Assembly (NCBI RefSeq): GCF_040869045.1
Contig: NC_090319.1
Span: 175,496,645-175,560,644, forward strand
Source of the DNA: Eurosta solidaginis
Lineage: Eukaryota > Arthropoda > Insecta > Diptera > Tephritidae
Direction of reading: 5' to 3'
DNA: 64,000 bases
The stretch's first letter is position 1. Every line of letters begins with the position of its first letter. Positions 22,932 through 33,444 of the stretch are shown here, piece after piece. The position numbers and the translations under genes are program-made. The notes beneath the pieces were generated by a model. The model was not told where the DNA came from and did not search any database. It saw only the letters and a list, made by a program, of their open reading frames with translations.

Positions 22932-23168
22932 CAACAAAGCACACTAGATATTTTTGATGTAAGTAACAATGTGCGGGCATGGAAAAACATAAACAAAGTG
23001 TATTGCGCATTTACACCAAAATTGTTTCTGCTATAACTTTATAACGGTAAAACATAGAACTATGAAATTTTCGGAGATGACAGATCAGGACAAACACTAT
23101 CGACTTCGACAATAAAAAAAAATCGATATTTTGTCCCTTACACCAATTCGGCGGTTAACGCTCGATAT

Positions 23169-23411
23169 ATTGGCACTACGAAGAGGGCGCTAAACACACG
23201 ACTTGCAGAGCACCAAGCCGATATCAACAAAGAAAACACAGCACGGCGTTATCACAATACGCGGTAAACAACAAACACACAGTAGATTTCACAACAACAA
23301 AAATAATAGACAAAGAGACGAGAGAAAGAAAAAGGTACACACTCGAGAGCCTAAGAATAATGCAAAACAGAGAAAAGGCAATGAACAAGAAGAAGATACA
23401 CAAGACATAGC
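23169..23411 (+). pseudogene. Penelope GIY-YIG endonuclease, 3' part
   Basis: The segment resumes with IGTTKRALNTRLAEHQADI directly after the DNA transposon. It then shows a TAA in one frame and continues in another as VNNKHTVDFTTTKIIDKETR and ESLRIMQNREKAMNK, ending near 23411. These are the C-terminal elements of a GIY-YIG nuclease as found in Penelope-like elements. One frameshift near 23250 breaks it. The following ~350 bp to 23760 are probably the element's 3' noncoding end. Confidence 0.8.
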
Positions 23412-24340
23412 CGCGACTTACTTATTATGCCTATGACCAGATAATTAGTTTTAGTTTGACAAGTTTACCATATAGTGAGGTAGCATTTAATGTTTTTGTA
23501 AAGTAATAATAAAATCGTTTTTTAAATACCAATGTGAGTGAATATAAATAATTGTTTGTGGAGTAATAGTTCATGTAAAATTCAAATTTATAATTGTGCA
23601 ATACTTTGTTTGAAACTACGTATTTTAAATCGTGTAATTTTATTTCTAATGTTGTTTTTGTTTTTTGTATTTTGTTATAAACAAATATAGACCGCCCTTT
23701 ATCGAAACGTTGGGCTAAATGGTGGAATAAATCGCTTTTTATTTGCTAATCATAAAAATAAAAAAAAAAACCTGTAAAAATATGTAAGTTTTTATAAATT
23801 GCCGATACTAAAACATTCGACAAATATTGCGATGCTCACGTTTGGTATGTTTTGAAAAATCTTCTTGTTGGGGCCTTTTTGAATTAATCTTACCCTATGC
23901 ACCTAACACTATGAATATTTACACACGCAACTATCTATTTACAACACTAAATTAGTTATTTAAAAATAAGACTACTTAAAGAATAAAAAACTAGACAGTT
24001 TTTATTATAAAATAGGGATGTGTATAAATGCGTTTGGCTGTAAATGTGTGAATCGTGTACGTATAATCTAGCTAAATTTTACTATCTCGTACAAAATCTA
24101 ATCAGTATTTATGTGTCAGTGCTTATGTACATGTGAGTGTAGGTGTATATATACATCCTTAAGCTAATCCTTTTTTTTTAGTCTGCATAATTTTTGCTTA
24201 TGTTTATTGTGGCTTAATGCTACATATCTCCTTATATCATCTAAAACCGACTGCTTTGGCTTTTCGGCAAATACATCTGTAAAGGTATAAGCATAATATA
24301 AGTATATATGATATTGTTTTTGTTAGCATTATACATATGT
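23412..24340. other. No gene; AT-rich, includes the probable Penelope 3' end
   Basis: Up to ~23760 it looks like the 3' flank of the Penelope element. After that it is AT-rich sequence without a recognised repeat or ORF. A terminal inverted repeat for the transposase region to the right was sought and not found. Confidence 0.35.
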
Positions 24341-24344
24341 AGAC

Positions 24345-25022
24345 TCACCAAACACGATGTCCACACATTTTAACGATATTAGGGACCTTTTCCTATTGCG
24401 CCCCTCAAGGTTATAGTCCCGTGCCAAATCATCATGCAGCAAGGTCCGCAGAACGCCATCAACAGTGCCTTTAACCCCCCTTGCCTTTACCAGGAGCCGC
24501 ATTTATAAATCAAAAATTCAAAAATTTTAAGAACTTTATATGTATATATTTATAGTCTTTACCATCGCATCAGCACTGGCTCTGTTTTTTAATTTTTCCT
24601 CCACAGTAGCCAGATGCTTAATGGAGGATATGGGAAGCTTTGAGGCAAGGTCGACATACTCCTCATCTTCCATATCACCGGTGATACGGCTGATAGCCTG
24701 GTGAGTTCTAGCACCAATAACTCTACACGCTCTAAGTAGTTTGCTTTGTGCCTGAACTTCAGATTTATCTGGCACCTAAAAAGAAAGAAGATTCGTTAAT
24801 AGCGCTCAAACTATATAAATTATTTTCTTACTACATTTTCCTTTAGGGTGGTCTCGATAACTGCGAGGCGATTAATGCAGTCCTTCTGTAACGCTTGCAG
24901 CACATCCAGATGCTTTAAGACTTCTGCCTCAGTAGCGTTTTGGATGGCAGGCTCTTGGCTGTAGGGAACGCAGTCGAAACTGAATTGGCGCCTTTGCACA
25001 CCTTGTATACTTCGCTCTATAA
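24345..25022 (-). pseudogene. DUF4806-type protein, three exon-like blocks
   Basis: Three minus-strand coding blocks are separated by intron-like gaps. 25020-24832 encodes QEPAIQNATEAEVLKHLDVL and a following coiled segment. 24775-24560 encodes a domain with ASKLPISSIKHLATVEEKLK. 24500-24350 encodes GTVDGVLRTLLHDDLARDYN and RNRKRSLISLKCVDIVF. The first intron (24776-24831, 56 bp) has GT and AG ends. The second junction has a donor near 24559 but no clear acceptor. The last two blocks match what I know of DUF4806, a domain often found in insect transposon-associated proteins. It lies ~320 bp downstream of the Tnp2-like transposase on the same strand and may belong to the same element. Confidence 0.6.
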
Positions 25023-25345
25023 AAAGTTTGCATTAATCTATAATTAATAAATATAATAAAAATAAAATAAATGATTAATTTTTTATTCATATTCGTTTGA
25101 AATAACACTGCATCTTCGTTTCACATGTATAAAAGATTCATACTAAAATTTATTTAGGTTTTTCCTCTTTTTTATATACACAAATTTATATTATTAGATG
25201 TTTTAAAATTTGTAGATATATAAATCTAGGGTTTGTTGCAACGCACTACACTTACATATATATACATAAACTGTAAATTTTAATAGTTATAACTTTACTT
25301 TTAACAATTTGAAATTACTTTAATTACAACTTAGAATAATTTTAC

Positions 25346-27176
25346 TTAATAGAAATCATTGAATAAATGATGTAATAATGGAATTAATAAAGGCTTATTA
25401 TCTATTGGTATGCTAAAATATTTATACTTAATGTCATTTCTATTTATTGTTATTTCTACGTTCGATAAAGTCCCTAACACAATACCTAAACCTGCTGATG
25501 AATCAACAGGTTCTTCGAAATAACTAGTTATATCACACAAAGCATAACCAATAAAAACTTCAGCATCAATAGTTTCGCCGATAATTTTTACAGGCCCTGT
25601 TTTGTCGCTAAAACAAAAACTGTCCTTATCCTTTTTATAATCTGATATAAATGAGCCTATTCTAGAAATTTTGTTAGAATCTGCAACAACATCTTTCCTT
25701 TCAAAATATCTATTATTTAATTGCTGCAGAACCTGATTTGATTTCTTTACCATTTTCTTTAATTTGTGCATATAGTTTTCAAATTTATATGCGGAAAAAT
25801 TATCTAAAGTGCCGAATTGTCTGACACAGTCTACAATGTGCAAAATTACATGCAGGTTAAAATTAATTCGTTCATTAATGTATAGTGTAGAAAAGAGCTC
25901 AACAAACTCTTGCAAAATTTGGTCAGCTATATTTATTCCGATATTATTAGATCTCTCAATACAAAGCAGCCGAATCCCGGTATGAAGTAAAAGAAAGTGA
26001 TAATACAATGATGGTACAAATTTGGATAGAAACTGAAGCTTTTTATTCATGACAGACTAATTACTTTTAGAAATTAGCAAATTTAATAATTTTTTCATTA
26101 CACCCAAATCGACCAAATGCATTGGATCCAAAGGAAACTGAGAGACCATGCCGAATTTTACAGACTCTAACACCATTTCTTTATTTTTATATTCTAATCT
26201 ATGATGGCTTATATCTTGCCGATTCTTAAATGATTCATCGGTTCGTGCTATTTCCACACTAACAGGGAAGCTATGTTTTTCACTTGTGCAGATACATTTT
26301 GGACAAGCATTTTTTGCAGAATGAGACATAACTCCAGTGACAAAAGCACGTGCTGGTGAATCACAGGTGAACGAACGGACTCTAAACTGTTTAATTACCT
26401 CATTACTTCCAACTTTAATACCATTTTCTCTTAAGTTAGCTACCTCGTTGCAGAAACTCATTAAAAAATCATCAGGGTTTGGTGGCTTACTGTTCCCTTG
26501 GAAACAGGCAATTAAAAAATGGGTCAACTTTAAGATGATCAACTAATGTCCCCAAAATGGGCCAAGGACAAGTTTTGGAGGACCTTGTAAGCTGTAAGCC
26601 ATCAATCCCAACTTCCAATGTCACATTATTACAACTTAGAAGGAAATCGAAATCTCTACGACACAAATTATTTTCGATACCTATATACGTAAAAGTTCCC
26701 TCTCCTAAAACATCAAGTTCCACTTTATCCCGATTTGTACCTAAGAAAGTTTTTGCTCACAATGGCAGTCCATCATAACCAATTTTTCGCATGGTATGAA
26801 GTAATGAGGTAATTTTGCTAAGAGATAAGTTTTCTTCAACTGCCCACCTTTTCATTTCGGTACATTTGAAATTATCAATATTTTGTGGCTCAATAATAAA
26901 TATTGATGTCGCTATGATCTTCAGCCTGTGTTCAAAACCGCATGATTTAGATTCCCTGCTAGTACTGGGAATATTGTCAAATAAACTTGTGCCTAATCTG
27001 TTATTACTAATACAAGGAATATCGTAAGAAATACTTAAATCTACTCTATTTACTCCACGGATTTCATTTGTTTCATCTTCTTGAGGAGGATTATTTAATC
27101 TGCGGAATTTCGATATGGATGCTTCAAACTTTGCCTTTTCCAAACTTAAGAGGTTTGACATTGTTCTTTTACTCAT
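25346..27176 (-). pseudogene. Tnp2-like (CACTA/EnSpm type) transposase, lightly broken
   Basis: The ATG at 27176 begins MSKRTMSNLLSLEKAKFEAS. Blocks in order are a Ser-rich N-terminus, SKITSLLHTMRKIGYDGLPL (ends in a TGA at 26757), then in the same frame TYIGIENNL and VGIDGLQLTRSSKTCPWPIL. A frameshift near 26530 leads to CFQGNSKPPNPDDFL, RVRSFTCDSPARAF, SAKNACPKC and FPLDPMHLVDLGVMKKLL. A TAG at 26057-26059 precedes a 234-codon tail with FNLHVILHIVDCVRQFGTLD and AYKFENYMHKLKKM. Only two stops and one frameshift in ~600 residues indicate recent decay. The IDG and CDSPARAF aspartates are the likely catalytic ones (family knowledge). Ends of the element were not located. Confidence 0.8.
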
Positions 27177-27440
27177 TTTTAAAACTTGTCTTTTTATATA
27201 AAGGACTAGGTATTAAAATTATTTTCCACCGCAGAAACTAAAATAAAAAGGTTATGATTTGTTTGCAATTAAATATATCTGCCAAACAGAAGAAGTTTAC
27301 TTAGATATATCGCATGTTTTAATGTAAGCAGATGCCGCAAATAGTCTGCTAGTGAGATTATAATCACATATACGGAATACTTGAAGAGACAAAAATAGCG
27401 CCATTAAAATAATAAATAAATGTAAGGCGCGATATGAATA
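27177..27440. other. No gene; upstream flank of the Tnp2-like transposase
   Basis: AT-rich. On the minus strand a CACTAGCAGACTATTTGCGG block ending at ~27351 could be a CACTA-type terminus, but no partner was found at the other end of the coding region. Confidence 0.3.
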
Positions 27441-27582
27441 CCATAGAGATTTCTTTTTTCACCCAGATCATTTTGATATATAGAAGTATATACCTATCTC
27501 GATTAGTTTATGCCGTTACGGATTACCGTTATGCGAACAAAGTTAATATACTCTGTGAGCTCTGCCCAGCTGAGTATAAAAA
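27441..27582 (-). mobile_element. Family A 5'-end fragment, reversed
   Basis: This is the reverse complement of the first ~140 bp of family A, ending GCTGAGTATAAAAACA at its terminus. It contains the TACCGTTATGCGAACAAAG block seen at 29795-29815. No satellite follows. The 84-codon ORF at 27434-27688 is a by-product. Confidence 0.75.
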
Positions 27583-27859
27583 CAAGACACCATCAATAGT
27601 AATACAACTAATGAAACACCCGATCAAAGCAGCAACAGTGCTTCTAGAAATTATTAGCACAAGCACTTCTGATAAAACCTCAAATTAACTGTTGCAAAAA
27701 CTGCATCAGCAGCCAAAGAAACCTCAAAACACAACATGCACCAATAAATTCGCCGATAATTCTGCTTGGGCAGCAGTTAATTATAAACGGCAATTACTTT
27801 ATGTCGCCTAACTCGGACATATATATTTCAAATACTGGTTCAGGAGTCGTCCTGGACGA

Positions 27860-28560
27860 CAGATTTGTCTATGACCATGACCTTTAAAGTTCTACAATTG
27901 AACATAAAAGGAATATACAATAACACGAACGAACTACACCTTCAAATAAAGGAACTCACATCTTCCACTCACAAAACCACTCCAATATCTTACTCGTACA
28001 TTACATAAATGTATAACTTACCACAAAATTTAACAGAGAAACAAGAGATAGCTGTCATGATAAGATATGATATACCTCACAAACGCATAGATGTGCAGTC
28101 TCCTCTTGCGACTATTGCTATCGAGATAATCTTGAACTTCAAATTTACCATCATTTCCACTAATATCCCTCCTCAGCAACCATTTAGCGTTAAAGATCTA
28201 TTCGACATAAAAGCTAGTGCAAACTCAGATCTGTTACTCATAGGAGATCTGAATGCATGGGGTTCAGAAACCAAAATCACACAATCAAAAAGTTAAAATA
28301 GTTGAAGACTTTCTGCTATCCAAGAGCCTAATAGTTTTAAACGACATGCCACCGACCCATTTCACAGCACACCAGATACATATTTACACACATTAACGTA
28401 TGCATATGCTCCGCTGGCATGCGTCCAAAACAAAATTGCTCAACCCTATCCCAACTCCATGGAAGTGACCACTTCCCTTTGGTCACAAAAATGCTGTTAC
28501 CTGGGCCAAACCCGCGCACCACCAACCCGAAGATCATTACTAACACTTCTTTTCCTCTAG
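27860..28560 (+). pseudogene. I-like LINE endonuclease remnant
   Basis: Near 27876 an ATG begins MTFKVLQLNIKGIYNNTNEL, which resembles the start of the I-clade APE endonuclease. 28009-28296 encodes AVMIRYDIPHKRIDVQSPLA and LLLIGDLNAWGSE, the GDLNAW block carrying catalytic residues. Further on, frameshifted, come IVLNDMPPTHFTA and an HGSDHFPLVT block near 28460-28485 whose His is the usual C-terminal catalytic residue. Stops and frameshifts separate the blocks, and no RT follows. It is a 5' ORF2 remnant without the polymerase. Confidence 0.65.
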
Positions 28561-28794
28561 TAAATAAATAAAATAATAGGCTTTTTAAAACAACTTACAT
28601 GTTACTCGCTTCTTGCTACTAGCTGACTTGCTGAGAAGGATGATGCTGTTCCACAGTCTTGTTATTGAACTGAATTGGCTGTAATAAAACAAAGAACATA
28701 TTGGCTTTATTAAGGCATCAATTTTTGTAAAACTACTTACATGTTACTGGATGATGCTTTTCCACTTTCTTGCGAAATGTAATTTTATTGAATC
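28561..28794. other. No gene; contains a short direct repeat
   Basis: The words ACTTACATGTTACT and GATGATGCT occur twice (about 28597-28650 and 28735-28760), so the block may be a duplicated remnant. No coding sequence is recognised. Confidence 0.3.
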
Positions 28795-29388
28795 CATTAT
28801 GGCGATATCTCCAAAAGGCGTCCACCTTTAGAACTAAGGCTCACTACGTTTTAAATAATCATTAACACCTTTCATTTGATACCCATATCGTACAAACGCA
28901 TTCTAGAAAACTATCTCGAAAAGGCGTCCACCTATAGAACTAAGGCCCACTCCCTTTTAAAATACTTATTAACACCTTTCATTTGATACCCATATCGTGC
29001 AAACACATTCTAGAGTCACCCCTGGTCCACCTTTATGGCGATATCTCGAAAAGGCGTCCACCTATAGAACTAAGGCCCACTCCCTTTTAAAATACTCATT
29101 AACACCTTTCGTTTGATACCCATATCGTACAACACACATTCTAGAGTCACCCCTGGTGCACCTTTATGGCGATATCCCGAAATGGCGTCCACCTATAGAA
29201 CTATGGCCCACTCCCTTTTAAAATACTCTTTAATACCTTCCATTTGAAACCCATGTCATACAAACACATTGCAGGGTTACCGTATGTTCATTTTGCTAAA
29301 TGGTGATTTTCCCTTATTTTGTCTCCAAAGCTCTCAGCTGAGTATGTAATGTTCGCTTACACCCGAACTTAGCATTCTTTACTTGTTA
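28795..29388 (+). mobile_element. Family A 3' fragment with about four satellite units
   Basis: It begins inside a satellite unit (TTATGGCGATATCTCC) and carries about four ~130 bp units. It ends with the family A tail CTCAGCTGAGTATGTAATG, a hairpin and CTTTACTTGTTA. The 5' region is missing. It directly abuts the end of the Polinton fragment. Confidence 0.85.
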
Positions 29389-29399
29389 TTACTATAGTT

Positions 29400-29640
29400 T
29401 TACAAATTATCAACTAATTCATTTAATGGTTTCAAAATGGGTTTAAATGTATCCTCCAACAAGTTAATTCTATCCAATTCTCCCAATTCCATTCTTTTAA
29501 GTTTTTCTTTTAATACTTTCCTGATCATGACAAGATTTGCTAATACAGTCATATGATTATTTGACATGATTTTGGTAAATCTGTTACCTATCAGCTGTGT
29601 GTCTGATAAGAATTTGGTGTGGTATATGTCTTTTATAGAT
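29400..29640 (-). pseudogene. Unidentified Polinton ORF after the packaging ATPase
   Basis: An open minus-strand frame of ~80 codons contains HTKFLSDTQLIGNRFTKIM and ends NELVDNL before a TAA at 29400-29402. It begins within a few codons of the end of the ATPase and has no ATG at a suitable place. I do not recognise it. Position next to the ATPase suggests a Polinton structural or accessory gene. It is cut on its left by the family A fragment at 29388. Confidence 0.4.
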
Positions 29641-29748
29641 GTTTTATAGTTGTATAAAATTATCGAAACCGTCTCGAACCTTTATTTATAGGATCATCTT
29701 TACTTATAACAACAAAACCATATTCATTTCTCCAAGACTCTATACATA
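29641..29748 (-). pseudogene. Polinton packaging ATPase, C-terminal piece
   Basis: The minus strand encodes ESWRNEYGFVVISKDDPINK, then a one-base shift and a GFDNFI-like end with a stop. These are the last residues of the Polinton/adintovirus A32-type packaging ATPase. The rest of the gene continues beyond the family A insertion at 31911. Confidence 0.75.
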
Positions 29749-31910
29749 TTTTTATACTCAGCTGAGCAGAGCTCACAGAGTATATTAACTTTGTTCGCAT
29801 AACGGTAATCCGTAACGGCACAAACTAATAGAGATAGATATAGACTTCTATATATCAAAATAACCTGGGCGAAAAAAGAAATTCATTTAGCCATGTCCGC
29901 CCGTCTGTCCGTCCGTCTGTAAACACGATAACTTGAGTAAATTTTGAGCTATCTTGATGAAATTTGGTATGTAGGTTCCTGGGCGCTCACCTCAGATTGC
30001 TATTTAAAATGAACGAAATCGGACTACAACCACGCCCTTTTTTCGATATCGAAAATTTCGAAAAACCGAAAAAGTTCGATAATTCATTACCAAAGACAGA
30101 TAAAGTGATGAAACTTGGTAAGTGCGTTGACCTTATGACGCAAACTAGAAAATTAGTAAAAGTTTGGGCAAAGGGCGTGGCACTGCCCCCTTTTAAAAGA
30201 AGGTATTTTAAAAGTTTTGCAAGCTGTTATTTGGCAGTCGTTGAAGATATCATTATGAAATTTGGCAGGCACGTTACTCCTATTACTATATATGGGCTAA
30301 ATAAAAATTAGCAAAATCGGATGACGAACACGCCCACTTTAAAAAAAAATTTTTTTTAAGTCAAATTTTAGCAAAAAATTTAATATCTTTACAGTATATA
30401 ATTAAATTATGTCAACATTCAAATCCAGTAATGATATGGTGCAACAAAATACAAAAATAAAAGTAAATTTCAAAATGGACGTGGCTCCGCCCTTTTTCAT
30501 TTAATTCGTCTAGAATACTTTTAATGCCATAATTCGAACAAACATTTACAAATCCTTGTGAAATTCGGTATGGGCATAGATTCTATGACGGCAACTGTTT
30601 TCAGTGAAAATGGGCGAAATCGGTTGAAGCCACGCCCAGTTTTTATACACTATCGACCTCTGTCCTTCCGCTTTGCTTTTAACACGATAACTTGAGCAAA
30701 AATCGATATATCTTTACTAAACTTAGTTCACGTACTTATCTGAACTCACTTTATAAAAAATGGCCGAAATCCGACTATGATCACGCCCACTTTTTCGAAA
30801 TCGAAAATTTCGAAAAATGAAAAAAATGCCATATTTCTATACCAAATATGAAAAAAGAGATGAAACATGGTAATTGGATTGGTTTTTGACGCAAAATAAA
30901 ACTTTAGAAAAAAACTTTGTAAAATGGGTGTGTACCATATTAAGTACAAGAAAATGAAAAAGTTCAGCAGGGCGAAATAAAAAGCCCTTGAAATCATGGC
31001 AGGAATACTGTTCGTGGTATTACATATATAAATAAATTAGCGGTACCCGACAGATTATGTTCTGGATCACCCTGGTCCACATTTTGTTCGATATCCCGAA
31101 AACGCCTTCACATATACCTTTAGTTTGATACCCATATCGTACAAACACATTCTGGAGTCACCCCTGGTCCACCCTTATGGCGATATCTCCAAAAGGCGTC
31201 CACCTATAGAACTAAGGCCCACTACGTTTTAAAGTACCCATTAACACCTTTCATTTGATACCCATATCGTACAAACACATTCTAGAGTCACCCCTGGTAC
31301 ACCTTTATGGCGATATCTCGAAAAGGCGTCCACCTATAGAACTAAGGCCCACTCCCTTTTAAAATACTCATTAGCACCTTTCATTTGATACCCATATCGT
31401 ACAAACACATTCTAGATTCACCTCTGATCCACCTTTATGGCGATATCTCGAAAAGGCGTCCACCTATAGAAATAAGGCCCACTCCCTTGTAAAATACTCA
31501 CTTTCACTTACTTGTAAAATACAAACACATTCTAGAGTCACCCCTGGTACACCTTTATGGCGATATCTCGAAAAGGCGTCCACCTATAGAACTTAGGCCC
31601 ATTCCCTTTTAAAATAATCATTAACACCTTTCATTTGATACCCATATCGTACAACACACATTCTGGAGTCACCCCTGGTCCACCTTTATGGCGATATCCC
31701 GAAATGGCGTCCACCTATAGAATTATGGCCCACTCCCTTTTAAAATACTTTTTAATGCCTTCCATTTGAAACCCGTGTCATACAAACACATTCCACGGTT
31801 ACCCTATGTTCATTTTGCTAAATGTTGATTTTCCCTTATTTTGTCTCCAAAGCTCTCAGCTGAGTATGTAATGTTCGGTTACACCCGAACTTAGCCTTCT
31901 TTACTTGTTA
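29749..31910 (+). mobile_element. Family A element, complete, inserted in the Polinton ATPase
   Basis: The left end TTTTTATACTCAGCTGAGC and the right end ...CTTTACTTGTTA match element 8891-14197. It contains the TCCG proto-microsatellite near 29900, two copies of the AACACGATAACTTGAG core (29931 and 30681), about five satellite units (31090-31790) and the 3' hairpin GTTCGGTTACACCCGAAC. Flanking ATPase codons rejoin in frame with no target duplication. The short array here against ~35 units in the other copy shows that array length varies within one family. Confidence 0.85.
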
Positions 31911-31964
31911 AAAATGTTTTGTGCGACATATCTCCGTTAACATGATCATTATAGATATGCTTAA
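31911..31964 (-). pseudogene. Polinton packaging ATPase, internal piece 2
   Basis: The minus strand encodes HIYNDHVNGDMSHKTF, which fits the region between the Walker B domain and the C-terminus of the ATPase. It is bounded by the family A insert on one side and a MITE with a TAA target duplication on the other. Confidence 0.7.
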
Positions 31965-32528
31965 CGGCTGAATTCTGTAATTCAGTCTCATCTCAAGTCT
32001 CTAAATTTGAGATTTTCCTTTAGAGACAATTTTTGTGACTTGAGATGATTTCGGTATTCAGTAAACGAAAGTCACAAAAACAATTCACCATATCAATGAA
32101 ATTCACCAAAATGACAATTTACTCATACATTAAACGAATAATATAGCATTGCATTTTGTCAACATGACGTTAGATCGTATTGTGGCTGAGCTTGATAAGA
32201 CTCCGTTCACAATTTTTATAGGTTCGAATCTCAGCGGCGCCACATAGAGTTCTATGTTTTTTTAAGAATTTTCAGTTTTTTAATTTTTTCTATGCTTATT
32301 TTAATTTGAGGAATAAAAAAAATATATTTAGTTTTTCGCAAATAATTTTCATACTTTTTCTGAAATTTTCACGTTTGTGATCTGCCCCGGCCCAGCTCAC
32401 AAATTAGTGATTGCCTTTGTGAGGCTGGAGACGCGAGACAGCTTACAGAATGGCAAATTGTCTCAAAAGTGATTTTCACCCCAAATAGTCTCTAATAGTG
32501 ACTAGAGACGGCTTACTGAATTCAGCTA
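31965..32528. mobile_element. 564 bp MITE with TAA target duplication
   Basis: The ends are inverted repeats: CGGCTGAATTCTGTAA on the left and TAGCTGAATTCAGTAA read from the right, followed in both by GTCTC words. TAA lies at 31962-31964 and 32529-32531, and removing one copy rejoins ATPase codons NL and KHIY. A 3-bp TWA duplication is the mark of PIF/Harbinger elements (family knowledge). No transposase is present. A tRNA-like promoter block lies inside at 32183-32231. Confidence 0.8.
32183..32231 (+). promoter_or_regulatory. tRNA-like A-box and B-box inside the MITE
   Basis: TGGCTGAGCTTG (32183-32194) is one base from an RNA polymerase III A-box, and GGTTCGAATCT (32221-32231) is one base from a B-box. 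They are 26 bp apart against ~32 in a tRNA. GTGGC just before and GCCAC just after can pair like an acceptor stem. It could be a tRNA pseudogene or SINE head captured by the MITE. Activity is unproven. Confidence 0.4.
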
Positions 32529-32574
32529 TAAGATTCATTTCATCTTGCTTGAACACAATAATCATGTTTGCATT
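32529..32574 (-). pseudogene. Polinton packaging ATPase, internal piece 3
   Basis: Only ~15 codons remain: the minus strand reads ANMIIVFKQDEMNL, a conserved segment of the ATPase C-terminal half. It is trapped between the MITE (TAA duplication) and the AGGGGG element (ATT duplication). Confidence 0.7.
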
Positions 32575-33444
32575 AGGGGGACTTATGTAACCGTATAAAT
32601 GCCTTATAAAGTGTGTAAACGTATAAATTTATCTAGTGCGTAAACGAACTGTCAAATTTTGTATGAAAAATCATTTACACAATTTGTATAAATTTACGCG
32701 CACATTTCATTAGGGGGACTCATGTAACCGTATAAATGCCTTATAAAGTGTGTAAACGTATAAATTTATCTAGCTTACGCACGGGCTGTCAAATTTTGTA
32801 TGAAAAATCATTTACACAATTTGTATAAATTTACGCGCACATTTCATTGTGTAAACGCGGTAAACTCAAAGGAATGCAACCTTGCAGACATTACAGACGG
32901 CATTTTCATCAAAAATATCCAACCTCAGCAAGTAAAGGCGTTTTAGTTTTGATTTTTCACTTAATCTTGGTATTTTTTAATTTGTATAACAATCAAAAAA
33001 ATTTTTTGGAAATAATACAGCTGAAAAACAATCAAGTTTATCAAGAGTATTACTAGGTGCGTTCATATAACCGCGTGTGTAAATGGATATAATTTTACAC
33101 CTTATAAGTTTATATGCTATCATGAGTCCCCCTATTGTGTAAACGCGGTAAACTCAAAGGAATGCAACCTTGCAGACATTACAGCAGGCATTTTCATCAG
33201 AAATCTCCAACATTAGCAAGTCATTTACAAGTATATCTTAGTAAAGACGTTTTAGTTTTGATTTTTCACTTAATCGTGGCATTTTTTAATTTGTATAACA
33301 ATCAAAAAAATGTTGTTCGTCAATAATACAGCCGATAAACAATCAAGTTTATCAAGAGTATTACTAGGTGCGCTCATATAACAGCGTGTGTAAATGGATA
33401 TAATTTTACACCTTATAAGTTTATATGCTTTCATGAGTCCCCCT
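32575..33444. mobile_element. 870 bp AGGGGG-TIR element with both halves duplicated
   Basis: It starts AGGGGGACTTATGTAACCG and ends CATGAGTCCCCCT, with ATT at 32572-32574 and 33445-33447 as a 3-bp target duplication. The left half occurs twice (from ~32570 and ~32709, ~139 bp apart) and the right half twice (from ~32847 and ~33134, ~287 bp apart). No transposase is encoded. The basic unit is therefore a short MITE that was enlarged by internal duplications. Confidence 0.75.

Larger units (their letters stand above)
20049..23164 (-). mobile_element. 3.1 kb TIR DNA transposon inserted in the Penelope element
   Basis: The ends are ~36 bp inverted repeats starting CGAGC, with three mismatches and a shared GAATTGGTGTAAGGGACAAA-type core (first base A or G). 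ATAT flanks both sides (20045-20048 and 23165-23168). Removing the insert plus one ATAT rejoins the Penelope KIY and IGTTKR codons in frame, so both the 4-bp target duplication and the boundaries are exact. A minus-strand transposase pseudogene fills the middle. The superfamily is not certain. A 4-bp duplication fits Sola-type elements, but I could not test that. Confidence 0.85.

Noticed and set aside
27331..27352. CACTA-type terminus for the Tnp2-like element
   Set aside because: A CACTAGCAG block is present, but no matching inverted copy was found on the other side of the coding region.
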